From assembly GCA_022565595.1 (NCBI GenBank), contig JAIUML010000007.1:1-64000 (forward strand): DNA of 64,000 nt, read 5' to 3'. Source of the DNA: Saccharospirillum sp. (lineage in GTDB: Bacteria > Pseudomonadota > Gammaproteobacteria > Pseudomonadales > Natronospirillaceae). Below the pieces are notes generated by a model, which was given only the letters and a program-made list of their open reading frames with translations, was not told the DNA's origin and ran no database searches. How positions within the stretch are numbered: the first letter of the stretch is position 1; each line of letters begins with the position of its first letter. A program made the position numbers and the translations under genes. This document shows, in pieces, positions 31,835-41,814 of this stretch.

Positions 31835-33135
31835 ACCTGACTGCACGTGATTTATGGCTGTTTGCAGGCATGGGGCTTGTGCTGGCCATGGTCGGCATGT
31901 TCCAGAGTTGGCAACTGGCGATCACCATCCTGAATATGAGTTTGATTTCCGCCATTATGGCATTGGGCGTTAACATGCAGTGGGGCTATGCAGGCCTCTT
32001 TAACGTGGGCGTTATGGGCTTTACCGCAGTCGGAGGCCTGGCCGTCGTACTGATTGCCCAACCCCCGGTTCCTGAGGCCTGGGCGGCAGGTGGCTTCGGC
32101 ATACTGCTGGGCCTTATGCTTGGCGTCTCGACCATTCTGGCTGCAATCATTGTTTATAAGCGCATGCAGCCTGGCCGGCTTCGTGGACTGGCAATCTTTG
32201 CAGTGCTACTTGGCGGCTACCTGATCACCGCACAGGTCTTTGGCCCAGCAAAGCAGGCTGTTCAGGCCGTCAACCCGGCTTCAGAAGGCTACCTCGGCGG
32301 CGCCAACCTGCCCGTCATTCTGGCTTGGCCAGTGGGTGCTGTTTTCGCCGCAGGTATAGCCTGGGTGATCGGTAAAATCAGCCTGGGGCTTCGCGCCGAC
32401 TATCTGGCGATCGCAACGCTTGGCATCTCGGAAATTGTCATCGCCGTGATGAAACATGAGCGTTGGCTTGCACGGGGTGTAAACAACGTGACCGGCATTG
32501 ACCGACCCGTTCCTCGCCCTGTCGACTTGCAACCCCAACAATGGGTCCAATCTCTGGCCGACACCCTAGGCTGGAGTCTTTCGCAAACGGCCAATGTGAT
32601 TTCAGGGCTTGGCTACAGCATACTGTTTCTGATCGTTCTCATAATCCTGATGTGGCTGGCAGAGCGTGCTCTGAATTCTCCCTGGGGTCGGATGATGCGA
32701 GCCATCAGAGACAACGAGATTTCTGCCCGCGCCATGGGCAAGGATGTCACCAGGCGTCATCTTAACATCTTCGTTCTGGGGTCGGCTGTCTGCGGCCTGG
32801 CCGGTGCGATGATGGTCTCGATGGATGGTCAGTTGACACCCGGCAGTTATGAACCGCTGCGTTACACCTTCCTGATTTGGGTGATGGTGATAGTCGGTGG
32901 TTCTGGCAATAACTGGGGCTCGGTACTGGGTGCTTTTGTGATCTGGTTCCTGTGGGTACAGGTTGAACCTGCCGGGCGCTGGTTTATGGATGTGATTACA
33001 TCCGGCATGGCGGTGGATTCGGAACTTCGCCAGCATCTGCTGGGTTCAGCGGCGTACATGCGCTTGTTGACCATGGGCATTGCCTTGCTGCTGATGCTGC
33101 GCTTTGCACCTCGTGGTTTGATTCCTGAACGCTAG
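31831..33135 (+). CDS. ABC importer permease, LivM type
   Basis: Second permease, 434 residues with ten or more helices. NMQWGYAGLFNVGVMGFTAVGGLAVV is the LivM signature; LNSPWGRMMRAIRDNEISARAMGKDVTRRHLNIFVLGSAVCGLAGAM is the coupling loop. An inserted segment around 90-190 makes it longer than LivM of E. coli in the mid-region. Last gene of the operon, closed by an intrinsic terminator. Confidence 0.92.
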   Translation: MNLTARDLWLFAGMGLVLAMVGMFQSWQLAITILNMSLISAIMALGVNMQWGYAGLFNVGVMGFTAVGGLAVVLIAQPPVPEAWAAGGFGILLGLMLGVSTILAAIIVYKRMQPGRLRGLAIFAVLLGGYLITAQVFGPAKQAVQAVNPASEGYLGGANLPVILAWPVGAVFAAGIAWVIGKISLGLRADYLAIATLGISEIVIAVMKHERWLARGVNNVTGIDRPVPRPVDLQPQQWVQSLADTLGWSLSQTANVISGLGYSILFLIVLIILMWLAERALNSPWGRMMRAIRDNEISARAMGKDVTRRHLNIFVLGSAVCGLAGAMMVSMDGQLTPGSYEPLRYTFLIWVMVIVGGSGNNWGSVLGAFVIWFLWVQVEPAGRWFMDVITSGMAVDSELRQHLLGSAAYMRLLTMGIALLLMLRFAPRGLIPER

Positions 33136-33168
33136 GAACTTGTCGGACTCCGGATAAGCCAGGCAATC

Positions 33169-33200
33169 AAAAAGGGCAGTGCCAACACTGCCCTTTTTTT
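33169..33200 (+). terminator. Intrinsic terminator of the importer operon
   Basis: AAAAAGGGCAGTG (33169-33181), loop CCAA, then CACTGCCC (33186-33193) followed by seven T (33194-33200). The A-tract on the left makes it able to terminate the convergent M23-hydrolase gene as well. Confidence 0.93.
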
Positions 33201-33231
33201 GTACTACGAAACAACGCCTTCCTGAACTTCT

Positions 33232-34728
33232 TCAATCACTACTGAAATACCCATCCCGCAGGAACTCGACAACCAGACTGCGCACCTTTTCATCGTTCAT
33301 GATAAAGGTATGGCCGGACTCAACCACTCGAAAGCCCTCAGCTTCTGATAATTGCGCACTGGAAACCGTGACCTTGCCGTCGTGTGCATCGTCAAAGAGA
33401 AAGTTGAACCAGGGGTCACTTGAGCGTACTCCAGTGATAATCCCGACCCGTTCGTTGATCGGACCAATGCGATTGACCAGAGCATTTTCCTGAGTACTGA
33501 GTTCCATGGCTGCCGGCCCGAATACCCATTGAAACCAGGGTTGGTCTCCGAGCGTATCGATGATTTCACTGCCATGATTGGGTGGGCTCAGCATCACCAC
33601 AGCGCTATCGTCGGGCAGTTGCCCCCATTGCAGCCAATAGCGAGCCAGAATGCCGCCCATGGAATGAGTCACAAGGTGCACTCGCTCGTAGCCTTGCTGG
33701 CGCAACTTCTCGACTGCGTTGGCTGCATAGCCGGCCAATTCCTGAAGGGATTCGCTTCGACTGGGGTAACTCTGATTGCAGGTCACATAACCTTCTTCGG
33801 CCAGAGTACTTGCCAGACGCTCCATGGAGCGATCGGTTCGACCCAAGCCATGCAATAAAACCACGGCCTCAGTGCCCTCTCCTTTTGGCTCACAAAGGTC
33901 TTCAAGACGGGGGACCCAAAGTGCCGCGTCCGTGCGCACCTCACCGATATTAATGCGCCAATCCAGATGGGGGCCCGTACTGCGCCCGGTTGAGCCAACC
34001 GCCGCAACGACTTGCCCCTGTTTAACTCGGTCACCGACGGCTACATCAATGCGTGAAAGGTGCAAGAAACTCGACGATAACCCGGCGCCATGGCTGATGA
34101 TGAGAGTACCACCACTGTAATAGAGGTCATCTTCTGCCAGTACCACCTCGCCACCAGCCGGCGCCAGAACTGGCGAACCCTGAGGGGCTGCGATATCAAT
34201 GCCCCAGTGAGGCGCACCAGGCACTTCATTCAGGATCCGCTGACTTCCATAGACACCCGTAATTCTACCTTGTACAGGCCAGATAAAGGGCGCACGCCAG
34301 TGATTGCTCTCTATGGATTTCAGTCGGGCATTGCCGACAGCTTCGGCTTCCCGGCGAATGCGTTCCATTGCATTAGGCGGAGGCGTAACAAAGCCTTGCT
34401 GCAGCCCATCGATTCGCTGCACCTGATAGTTTCGCGACTCCACTTTTGGGCTGTACTCACGCTCTGTTCCGTCCGGTAAACTGATGATCAGGCGTTGCTC
34501 GCCTTGCATTTCACGATCAAAGCCCAGCAAGAAATAGCCATCTTCGTCTACGACTATGCGTTTGTCATTAAACCAGACTCGGCTTTCCGGCTCTGTCAAA
34601 CCAACGAAGAAGCCGCCACTGCGCCATTCGCCATAACCGGGTAAGTCTTCTTCATCAAGCGCTGCCATTACTGGCCAGGCAGCCAGCAAAGCACCAACAA
34701 ACACAACACGATATAAAAACTGACTCAT
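33232..34728 (-). CDS. Exported fusion of an M23 (LytM-like) peptidase and an alpha/beta hydrolase
   Basis: One unbroken frame of 498 residues. A signal peptide (VVFVGALLAAWPVMA) is followed by a beta-rich region (30-105), an M23 peptidase domain (about 145-275) and an alpha/beta hydrolase domain (about 287-495). M23 marks: H174-x-x-x-D178 in HWGIDIA, the His of FLHL, and TGPHLDWRIN, which has H-x-D in place of the usual H-x-H, a form common in one M23 subgroup. Hydrolase marks: oxyanion LLHGLGRT, nucleophile S356 in THSMGG, SPPNHGSE and the C-terminal His of SGHTFIM. It would act in the periplasm or outside, on peptidoglycan and an ester or lipid. These two domains are usually separate genes. 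It stands alone, converging on the importer. Confidence 0.88.
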   Translation of the reverse strand: MSQFLYRVVFVGALLAAWPVMAALDEEDLPGYGEWRSGGFFVGLTEPESRVWFNDKRIVVDEDGYFLLGFDREMQGEQRLIISLPDGTEREYSPKVESRNYQVQRIDGLQQGFVTPPPNAMERIRREAEAVGNARLKSIESNHWRAPFIWPVQGRITGVYGSQRILNEVPGAPHWGIDIAAPQGSPVLAPAGGEVVLAEDDLYYSGGTLIISHGAGLSSSFLHLSRIDVAVGDRVKQGQVVAAVGSTGRSTGPHLDWRINIGEVRTDAALWVPRLEDLCEPKGEGTEAVVLLHGLGRTDRSMERLASTLAEEGYVTCNQSYPSRSESLQELAGYAANAVEKLRQQGYERVHLVTHSMGGILARYWLQWGQLPDDSAVVMLSPPNHGSEIIDTLGDQPWFQWVFGPAAMELSTQENALVNRIGPINERVGIITGVRSSDPWFNFLFDDAHDGKVTVSSAQLSEAEGFRVVESGHTFIMNDEKVRSLVVEFLRDGYFSSD

Positions 34729-34797
34729 GACGTTCTCTTGGACTCCAGGTTAGGCTAAGGTTAAAGCACCATTCTATCGGACAGGCATGACACTCTT

Positions 34798-36003
34798 ATG
34801 ATTGTGACCCCGGTTCTGGTTATCAACTCGGGCAGTTCTTCTTTAAAATTTTCGTTGTTCGACATGGCATCCGATCAGGAACTGTTGAGCGGCCAGGCGG
34901 AACGCCTGAACACCGGTGAAGCCAGCTTGCGCTGGCGCAGTGGGCAACAAGGCGACACCCTCTCCATACCGGATGAAGGTCATGCTGGCGCGCTCAAAGC
35001 CCTGTATCAACTGCTGCTCAGCCTGGATCACCTGCCAAGTACCCCTCTGAGTATAGGCCACAGAGTCGTTCACGGTGGTGAGACCTTTTCTGACTCCGTG
35101 GTCATCAATGAAAACGTAATCAGAGCCATAGAGCAATGTTCACGATTGGCACCTTTACACAATCCCGCCAATCTTCTGGGTATCCAGGTCATGCAAAAGC
35201 TCTACCCGGATGTCCCTCAAGTGGCTGTATTTGATACCGCCTTTCATCAAACACTCAAGCCGGAGTCTTTTCTCTACCCGCTCCCCTGGTCCCTCTACGA
35301 AGAGCAAGGCGTCAGGCGTTACGGCTTTCACGGCACCAGCCATCGCTATGTCAGCCAAAAAGCGGTAGACCGCTTGAAACTGGATCCGGACCAACATGGC
35401 CTGGTCTGTGCGCACCTGGGCAACGGCTGCAGCGCTGCGGCTGTGCGCAACGGCCTCAGTGTCGACACCACCATGGGGATGACGCCTCTTGAAGGCCTTG
35501 TCATGGGTACGCGCAGTGGCGATGTTGACCCCGGGCTGCACGAATACCTCAGTGATCGACTTGGCTGGAGCCTGACTGAGATTACCGAAATGTTGAACCG
35601 TCGCAGCGGTCTGCTGGGCCTTTCTGGCCTCTCCAACGATATGCGCACCCTGGTGGAGGCTCTGGACGCCGAGCATGAAGGCGCACGCCGCGCCATAGAC
35701 GTCTTCTGTTTCCGCCTGGCGCGGCAAATTGGGGCACTGGCGACCTCTCTTGGGCGTCTGGACGCCCTGGTCTTTACCGGCGGTATTGGCGAGCACTCGG
35801 CGTTTATTCGGCAAAATGTGCTGGATCGCCTGGGATTGCTGGGCTTTGTTTGCGATGCAAATCTGAACGAACAACATGGCGGAAACAGCGGCGTTATTAC
35901 CACATCAACCAGCACTCCGGCACTGGTGATCGCTACGCGCGAGGAATGGATGATCGCACGGGATGCACAACAATTGACTTTCTTGCCAATTCGCGACAAC
36001 TGA
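34798..36003 (+). CDS. ackA: Acetate kinase
   Basis: Cytoplasmic enzyme of 401 residues that interconverts acetyl phosphate and ADP with acetate and ATP. Family signatures: VLVINSGSSSLKF at the N-terminus, IGHRVVHGGETF, VFDTAFHQT, YGFHGTSHRYVS and HLGNGCSAAAV, then FTGGIGEHSAFIR and the final ATREEWMIARD. All are intact. The next gene, pta, starts ten bases after the stop, so the two form the classical acetate overflow operon. Confidence 0.97.
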   Translation: MIVTPVLVINSGSSSLKFSLFDMASDQELLSGQAERLNTGEASLRWRSGQQGDTLSIPDEGHAGALKALYQLLLSLDHLPSTPLSIGHRVVHGGETFSDSVVINENVIRAIEQCSRLAPLHNPANLLGIQVMQKLYPDVPQVAVFDTAFHQTLKPESFLYPLPWSLYEEQGVRRYGFHGTSHRYVSQKAVDRLKLDPDQHGLVCAHLGNGCSAAAVRNGLSVDTTMGMTPLEGLVMGTRSGDVDPGLHEYLSDRLGWSLTEITEMLNRRSGLLGLSGLSNDMRTLVEALDAEHEGARRAIDVFCFRLARQIGALATSLGRLDALVFTGGIGEHSAFIRQNVLDRLGLLGFVCDANLNEQHGGNSGVITTSTSTPALVIATREEWMIARDAQQLTFLPIRDN

Positions 36004-36013
36004 GGACTGCAGT

Positions 36014-38164
36014 ATGGCACAGCACGCCTTTTTTCTGACCGCTACGGTGACTGGCACCGGCCTGACTTCTGTCTGCCTGGGGCTGGTCAGAGCCTTGCAA
36101 CAACTGGGTGTCAAGGTAGCGTTCTGCAAGCCCATTGCCCAGCGCTACAGCGAAGATACCGGACCAGAACGTTCCACCCACCTGATTAATGCCACCCTGG
36201 GCCTGACACCGGAAGACCCGATGTCACTCTCTTATGCGCAACAACAACTGGCGAGCAACCAGACCGATACCTTGATGGAAGAGGTCATTCAGTTGTATCA
36301 ACAGTCAGCAGGGGATGCCGATGTCGTCGTCGTAGAGGGACTGGTTCCCAATGCGGATGAGAGCTATATCGGCAAGCTGAACGTCAATATGGCCAGGGCA
36401 CTGGATGCCGACATCATTCTGGTCGCAGCAAAAAACAACGACAGTGCCGAACAACTGAACGAACGCATTCAGATGTCGGCCAGCCTCTATGGAGGCCTGC
36501 GCAATCCGCGTGTACTTGGCTGCATCATAAACAAGGTTGGGGCACCAGACCCGGATAGCCAACAACTGCTGACTGAAGAATCCCGCCATACTGCACCGAG
36601 TGATGCCGACCAGCGCGAAGCCATGCTGAGTTCACTGAACGTCTTTGATAAAGACGTTTTTCGTTGCCTGGGTGCTATCGAATGGAACCCCAAATTGATG
36701 GCACCGCGCATGATAGATATCTGTGCCCATCTCAAGGCCAGCCCTCTGTTTGAAGGTGACCTGACTCGACGCAGAATCCACAGCATCACCATCTGCGCCC
36801 GTACCATGAAAAACATGCTTCATACGCTCAAGGCAGGCGCTCTGGTGGTTACGCCAGGGGATCGGGATGACATCCTGCTGGCCAGTAGTCTGGCCGCCAT
36901 GAACGGCGTACCTTTGGCAGGGTTGATCTTCACCGGTGACCTGAAACCCGAACCGGATGTACTCAAGCTTTGCCATGCGGCCTTTGAAACCGGCTTGCCA
37001 GTGCTGACCACCCGCTACAACACCTACCGGGCTGCACAACTGCTCGATAGCCTCGACAAGGAAGTACCGGTTGATGATGTCGAGCGCATGGATTCAGTCA
37101 TGAACGCCGTTGCCGCCAACCTGGACGGTGCCTGGTTGGCGCAACGGGCTCAGGTCAAGCTGGAACGCTTGCTGTCGCCACCGGCCTTTCGTCACCAGTT
37201 GGTGACGCGCGCACGTCTGGCTCACAAGAAAATTGTTTTGCCCGAGGGCGATGAAGTCAGAACCGTTCAAGCGGCGGCCTTTTGCCATCAAAAAGGCATT
37301 GCCCATTGCGTGCTGCTGGGGCGTCCGGAACATGTACGCAAGATCGCGCAGAGTCATAACATTCACCTGCCCGACGACATCGAAATCATCGATCCGGACA
37401 AGGTTCGTCATCGTTACATAGAACCCATGGTGGCGCTGCGTGAGCACAAGGGCCTGAGTGCACCCATGGCCGAAGCTCAACTGGAAGACACCGTCGTTCT
37501 CGCGACAATGATGCTGGCCGAGGGGGAAGTCGACGGCCTTGTCTCCGGGGCGGTTCACACCACCGCCAATACCATTAGACCGGCATTACAACTGATCAAG
37601 ACCAAGCCGGATGCCAGCCTGGTGTCGTCCATTTTTTTCATGCTGTTGCCTGATCAGGCTGTGGTTTATGGTGATTGCGCAGTCAACCCTGATCCGAATG
37701 CTGAGGAACTGGCAGACATTGCCATACAATCCGGCGACTCAGCCCGAGCCTTTGGTATTGAGCCTCGTATTGCCATGATCAGTTATTCTACCGGTGAATC
37801 CGGTTCTGGAACCGATGTCGAAAAAGTGCGCAAGGCGACCAGTCTGGCGCGGTCCAAACGACCGGATCTGATGATTGACGGCCCGTTGCAATACGATGCT
37901 GCCAGTGTACCCACCGTTGCTGCCAGCAAAGCACCTGACAGCCCTGTCGCTGGTCGTGCGACGGTCTTTATATTCCCGGATCTGAACACTGGCAACACCA
38001 CCTACAAAGCGGTTCAGCGCAGTGCCAACGTGGTCAGCATTGGCCCCATGCTGCAAGGCTTGCGCAAACCGGTCAATGATCTGTCGCGAGGGGCCACCGT
38101 CGATGACATCATTTACACCATTGCCCTGACCGCGATTCAAGCCAATGACAGTCCAGATCACTGA
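36014..38164 (+). CDS. pta: Phosphate acetyltransferase
   Basis: Long, three-domain form of 716 residues (as in E. coli), converting acetyl-CoA and phosphate to acetyl phosphate. The N-terminus has a P-loop-type dethiobiotin synthase-like domain (FFLTATVTGTGLTSVCLG), the middle is a DRTGG domain, and the C-terminal 330 residues are the catalytic PTA domain with KKIVLPEGDEVRT, DGLVSGAVHTTANTIRPALQ, MLLPDQAVVYGDCAVNPDPNAEELADIA and ISYSTGESGSGTDVEKVR. It sits ten bases after ackA. Confidence 0.97.
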   Translation: MAQHAFFLTATVTGTGLTSVCLGLVRALQQLGVKVAFCKPIAQRYSEDTGPERSTHLINATLGLTPEDPMSLSYAQQQLASNQTDTLMEEVIQLYQQSAGDADVVVVEGLVPNADESYIGKLNVNMARALDADIILVAAKNNDSAEQLNERIQMSASLYGGLRNPRVLGCIINKVGAPDPDSQQLLTEESRHTAPSDADQREAMLSSLNVFDKDVFRCLGAIEWNPKLMAPRMIDICAHLKASPLFEGDLTRRRIHSITICARTMKNMLHTLKAGALVVTPGDRDDILLASSLAAMNGVPLAGLIFTGDLKPEPDVLKLCHAAFETGLPVLTTRYNTYRAAQLLDSLDKEVPVDDVERMDSVMNAVAANLDGAWLAQRAQVKLERLLSPPAFRHQLVTRARLAHKKIVLPEGDEVRTVQAAAFCHQKGIAHCVLLGRPEHVRKIAQSHNIHLPDDIEIIDPDKVRHRYIEPMVALREHKGLSAPMAEAQLEDTVVLATMMLAEGEVDGLVSGAVHTTANTIRPALQLIKTKPDASLVSSIFFMLLPDQAVVYGDCAVNPDPNAEELADIAIQSGDSARAFGIEPRIAMISYSTGESGSGTDVEKVRKATSLARSKRPDLMIDGPLQYDAASVPTVAASKAPDSPVAGRATVFIFPDLNTGNTTYKAVQRSANVVSIGPMLQGLRKPVNDLSRGATVDDIIYTIALTAIQANDSPDH

Positions 38165-38277
38165 AAGATTAACCCACCGAAGGGCTGGCGCCCTTCACTC
38201 AAGCATTTTCATTTACGGCCGACTATACTCATCGAATTGGATTGCCAATCGACAACAGTTTCCCGAGGTAGTTTCAG

Positions 38278-40125
38278 ATGAAGACCATCAGTATTCGCGC
38301 GCGTTTGATGATTGGCGTAGCACTGGCAGCGGCCTTGCTCGTTGCCATCAGCAGTCTCTTCTCCTACCACCAGACCCGTAACGGCCTGATCGCCAATATC
38401 GATGACCTTATCAGCCGCACAGGTCAAGCCACCAGCACTTACGTCAGCAGTTGGATAGCCAGCCGTGGACAGGTTGTCAGCGGAGCCGCCATGGCACTGG
38501 ACGTTGGCACGGAAATCATTCCTACGGTTACTCAGGGTCAGTCCAGTGGCGATTTTCTCTATATGTATGTTGGTACCAGCCAGGGACAAATGCTCATGCA
38601 TCCGGAAGAGTCTCTACCGGCCGACTTTGATCCGCGAACCCGCCCATGGTACCAACAGGCTCAATCACAACGACGCCTCATACTGACACCCCCCTACCAG
38701 GATGCCAGCAGTGGTGACCTGGTCATGACCTTTGCTCAACCCACGTCCAACGGCGTGGTCGGTGCTGATGTGTTGTTAACCGATATTGTCGATCAGGTAC
38801 TGGCCGTACAGTTGGGCCAAAGTGGCTATGCGGCCCTGATCGATAGCAACAACCAGATATTGGTCCACCCGCAGCAACAGCGTCAGGGGCAGAACCTTCA
38901 ACAACTCGTCGGTAATGTTCGTCTCTCATCTGACCGGGCCGAAGTCAACATTGATGGCACAGACTGGTTTGCCTCGGCCTTTCCCATAGCGGGAACAGAC
39001 TGGCGTCTGCTGTTAATGGTGCCACGTAATGACGTCTTTGCGCAGTTGAATACCCTGGCGGTTACCAGTCTACTGACATCGGTCGTTACCATTGCCGTAC
39101 TGACACTGGTCAGTGGGTTGATGATTTCGATTCTCCTGAAACCACTGATTAGCCTGGGCCATGCCATGGTGGATATTGCAGAGGGCGAAGCCGACCTTAC
39201 CAAGAGGCTGGACATCACCAGAGAAGACGAGATCGGGCGTCTGAGCAAGTCCTTTAACCGCTTTGTGGAGTCGATTCATCGACTGGTTCAGGAAACACTC
39301 GATTCTTCCTTGCATCTGGCGCAGCTCTCCGAATCTGCACGAGACAATGCACAACGCAATAACGTTTCTGTTCAGTTACAGCAATCAGAAATCAGTCAGG
39401 TCGCCGCTGCGATCAACGAAATGTCATCGACCGCTGCCGAGGTTGCCAATAACGCCTCCGATGCAGCTGAGGCCGCTCACAAGGCATCAGAAGAGGGCAA
39501 AAACGGCATGTTTAATGCCAGCGAGAACAAGAAGCGAATGGGCAATCTGACTGGCCAGATAGACACCGCTACGGATGTCATTCGCCAACTGGATGAACAG
39601 GCCTTGCAGATCAACAGCATCCTTTCCACCATCCAGGAAATTGCCGAACAGACCAACCTGCTGGCCCTGAACGCTGCCATTGAAGCGGCCAGGGCTGGTG
39701 AACAGGGCCGCGGCTTTGCTGTAGTGGCCGATGAGGTGCGTGCCCTGTCCAAGCGCACGCACGAGGCGACAGGCGAGATACAAGCGATGATTGAGACGCT
39801 GCAAAATCAGACTCAGAATGCAGTCTCTATCATGGACAAGAGCAAAATACTGACTGGCGAGACAGCCGACAGCGCTCAGATTGTCACCAAAAGCCTGACC
39901 GCCATTGCAGAAGCGATCAATGACATCTCGAGCAGGGCGCAAAGCATCGCCGAAGCTTCGCGTGAGCAGAATTCCGCTACCGATGAGATCAGCCGCATTG
40001 CCACAGCTATTCAGGATGCGTCGGATCAATTGTCAGAAAACGTGGGCCAAGCGACAGCTCAGTCCAATGAATTGCACGAAGTCAGCGATGAGATAAAAGC
40101 CAATCTGGTGCGATTCAAGGTTTAA
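38278..40125 (+). CDS. Methyl-accepting chemotaxis protein with a periplasmic Cache domain
   Basis: Chemoreceptor of 615 residues. A helix at about 10-28 and a second at about 258-285 bracket a periplasmic double-Cache-type domain that contains the mark [17 protein letters not shown] domain (285-340) follows, then the cytoplasmic signalling coiled coil, whose tip [41 protein letters not shown] is fully conserved. The receptor ends KANLVRFKV with no NWETF-type CheR/CheB tether. Cache ligands are often amino or organic acids; none can be assigned. No che genes are near. The end overlaps the convergent HAD-like gene by four bases. Confidence 0.93.
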   Translation: MKTISIRARLMIGVALAAALLVAISSLFSYHQTRNGLIANIDDLISRTGQATSTYVSSWIASRGQVVSGAAMALDVGTEIIPTVTQGQSSGDFLYMYVGTSQGQMLMHPEESLPADFDPRTRPWYQQAQSQRRLILTPPYQDASSGDLVMTFAQPTSNGVVGADVLLTDIVDQVLAVQLGQSGYAALIDSNNQILVHPQQQRQGQNLQQLVGNVRLSSDRAEVNIDGTDWFASAFPIAGTDWRLLLMVPRNDVFAQLNTLAVTSLLTSVVTIAVLTLVSGLMISILLKPLISLGHAMVDIAEGEADLTKRLDITREDEIGRLSKSFNRFVESIHRLVQETLDSSLHLAQLSESARDNAQRNNVSVQLQQSEISQVAAAINEMSSTAAEVANNASDAAEAAHKASEEGKNGMFNASENKKRMGNLTGQIDTATDVIRQLDEQALQINSILSTIQEIAEQTNLLALNAAIEAARAGEQGRGFAVVADEVRALSKRTHEATGEIQAMIETLQNQTQNAVSIMDKSKILTGETADSAQIVTKSLTAIAEAINDISSRAQSIAEASREQNSATDEISRIATAIQDASDQLSENVGQATAQSNELHEVSDEIKANLVRFKV

Positions 40126-40718
40126 ACGGACTCTGCTTCAAGCCTTTGCAGAAAGTCATTGGGTAATAGCCAGTCCATTTGTTGGCGAGACGCTGAGTCT
40201 CGCCAGGCATCTGCCGCCACCAATTGGCACTGATCGAAGCAAACACCAAAACTGCGCATGGCGCGCAGCTTGACGGTGGCCAGCACACTATCCAGGCTAT
40301 CACCATCGTCCTTGCTCGCACAGGGCATGGCATCCACCACAAGGCCCAGATTACGGGCTTTCATTGCCAAAACCTGACTGCAAGTTGAGGTCACCAGCCC
40401 AACAACGGTATCGCGACTACGCATCAGGTCGTGCATGGTATCGATCATGGAACCATTGGCCTGGATGGCTTTGCTGTGAAAGAGGGTCTGTCGTTTGAGA
40501 TGCAACCGAAACCGGCTTCTCAGATAAAGCATTTCGTCTGCCGTAGGCGTTCGCCCCAATAAGGTCGACACCGCACTATGAAAGGGGTGTACTGGATTCG
40601 GCATCAAGGTAGATACCGTCTTCCGCGTTAAATCCGCCACTGCCTGGCAAAGAGCATAGCCTTCCATGGCACTTGAATGACACAGGGCTGTGTCAAGATC
40701 AAATACCACCAACTTCAT
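40122..40718 (-). CDS. HAD-superfamily-like hydrolase
   Basis: Protein of 198 residues starting VVFDLDTAL, the HAD motif I (DxDxT form, here D-L-D-T-A), with nucleophile and acid/base aspartates at 7 and 9. [18 protein letters not shown] is a reasonable motif II, with Thr in VTSTC, and [10 protein letters not shown] may be motif IV. Motif III lysine is not obvious. It may be a phosphatase or an inactive relative; the substrate is unknown. It converges on the chemoreceptor and diverges from the MaoC-like gene. Confidence 0.7.
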   Translation of the reverse strand: MKLVVFDLDTALCHSSAMEGYALCQAVADLTRKTVSTLMPNPVHPFHSAVSTLLGRTPTADEMLYLRSRFRLHLKRQTLFHSKAIQANGSMIDTMHDLMRSRDTVVGLVTSTCSQVLAMKARNLGLVVDAMPCASKDDGDSLDSVLATVKLRAMRSFGVCFDQCQLVAADAWRDSASRQQMDWLLPNDFLQRLEAESV

Positions 40719-41139
40719 GTTGACCTCACGAGTCCGTTATCGGACTTTCTGTCATTGGTTGCCGAACTCAGCAACACATACCCTCACAGCACCAACCCTG
40801 TCTTGCAGCGCTGCGGGAAGCATCTTTTGCTCAAGAAGTCTGTCGACACCTCGACATGCAGACAGATCAGAATTCGACAAATTATTATACAACCTCAAAG
40901 AAACCGGCTCCCTAACTTACAGACTGGACGGAAAAAATGAAAGCGCTATTTAAACGGAGAGACATTGGCAAGTGGCCAGGGAGTTCAGTTGGGCATTGAT
41001 GCATTTGACTCAATACTATCTTTGCCAAAGCCTTGAAGCCAATCGAGTAGCCACTACGTATACTATAAATGGGAGTAATAGAACGGTAATGCCCCTCCCC
41101 CAATCCATCTATGGTCATTTCTGTGAGGGAAAACCAGAC
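40719..41139. other. 421-base intergenic region, no gene seen
   Basis: Lies between the divergent HAD-like and MaoC-like genes. It holds overlapping short frames without ribosome sites or similarity, an A/T-rich run near 40875-40900, and GTGAGGGA just before the MaoC-like ATG. Divergent promoters must be here but cannot be placed with confidence. A frame reading into the MaoC-like gene from 40972 is open, yet its first 56 codons look noncoding. Confidence 0.4.
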
Positions 41140-41814
41140 ATGAGCGTGATAGACCTGATAAAAGAAAAGAAAGAACGCCTGACCAGAAACCAGGCAGAAT
41201 TTCGCGATCTCATCGCCCCCCAATGGCGCGAATACTGGTCTGAACTCTGGACCAGCGCCCGTAATTATCAGTGGGTAAACTGGGTGCTTGAGCAAGAAAA
41301 AAGCGTTGTTGGCGGAGCAGCCGAAGCCCCTGTCCAGTGTGATCACCCTGAAGCAGAAGCCATGCGTCAACACTTGCTGGCACAGATTGATACAGTCACC
41401 TTTGTAGGAGAATGGATGCAGATTGGTCAGGATCGCATCAATCAATTTGCCGAGGTGACCGAGGACAGACAATGGATACACACAGACCCGGAGCGAGCCA
41501 AACGTGAATCGCCCTTCAAGGGCACCATTGCTCATGGGTTTCTGACGTTATCGATGATCCCTCTGTTAACCAATGCCGTGGATCCAGAAAACCCTCCCTA
41601 CGAGGGTGCCAAGATGGTGGTCAACCTTGGCCTGAACGAGGTGCGCTTCCCCTACCCGCTCAAGTCGGGCAGCCGGGTTCGAGCAAGCAAGAAAATCGTT
41701 GGCGTAGAAGTGGTCCGCAGAGGCCTTGAGGTGACTGAAGAGATTACTGTCGAGATCGAGAACACCCGCCGTCCTGCCTGTGTTGCCCAGGCGGTGATTC
41801 GTCTGGTTTACTGA
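41140..41814 (+). CDS. MaoC-like (R)-specific enoyl-CoA hydratase family protein
   Basis: Protein of 224 residues from the ATG at 41140, supported by GAGG about 12 bases upstream. The C-terminal 150 residues are a MaoC/hotdog hydratase domain: GEWMQIGQDRINQFAEVTEDRQWIHTDPERAKRESPFKGTIAHGFLTLSMIP contains the hydratase-2 motif with the catalytic Asp (TEDRQWIH) and His. LGLNEVRFPYPLKSGSRVRASKKI follows. The N-terminal 65 residues are charged and helical, longer than in PhaJ. It probably hydrates trans-2-enoyl-CoA in beta-oxidation or polyhydroxyalkanoate supply; no PHA gene is nearby. The end overlaps prmC by seven bases. Confidence 0.87.
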   Translation: MSVIDLIKEKKERLTRNQAEFRDLIAPQWREYWSELWTSARNYQWVNWVLEQEKSVVGGAAEAPVQCDHPEAEAMRQHLLAQIDTVTFVGEWMQIGQDRINQFAEVTEDRQWIHTDPERAKRESPFKGTIAHGFLTLSMIPLLTNAVDPENPPYEGAKMVVNLGLNEVRFPYPLKSGSRVRASKKIVGVEVVRRGLEVTEEITVEIENTRRPACVAQAVIRLVY

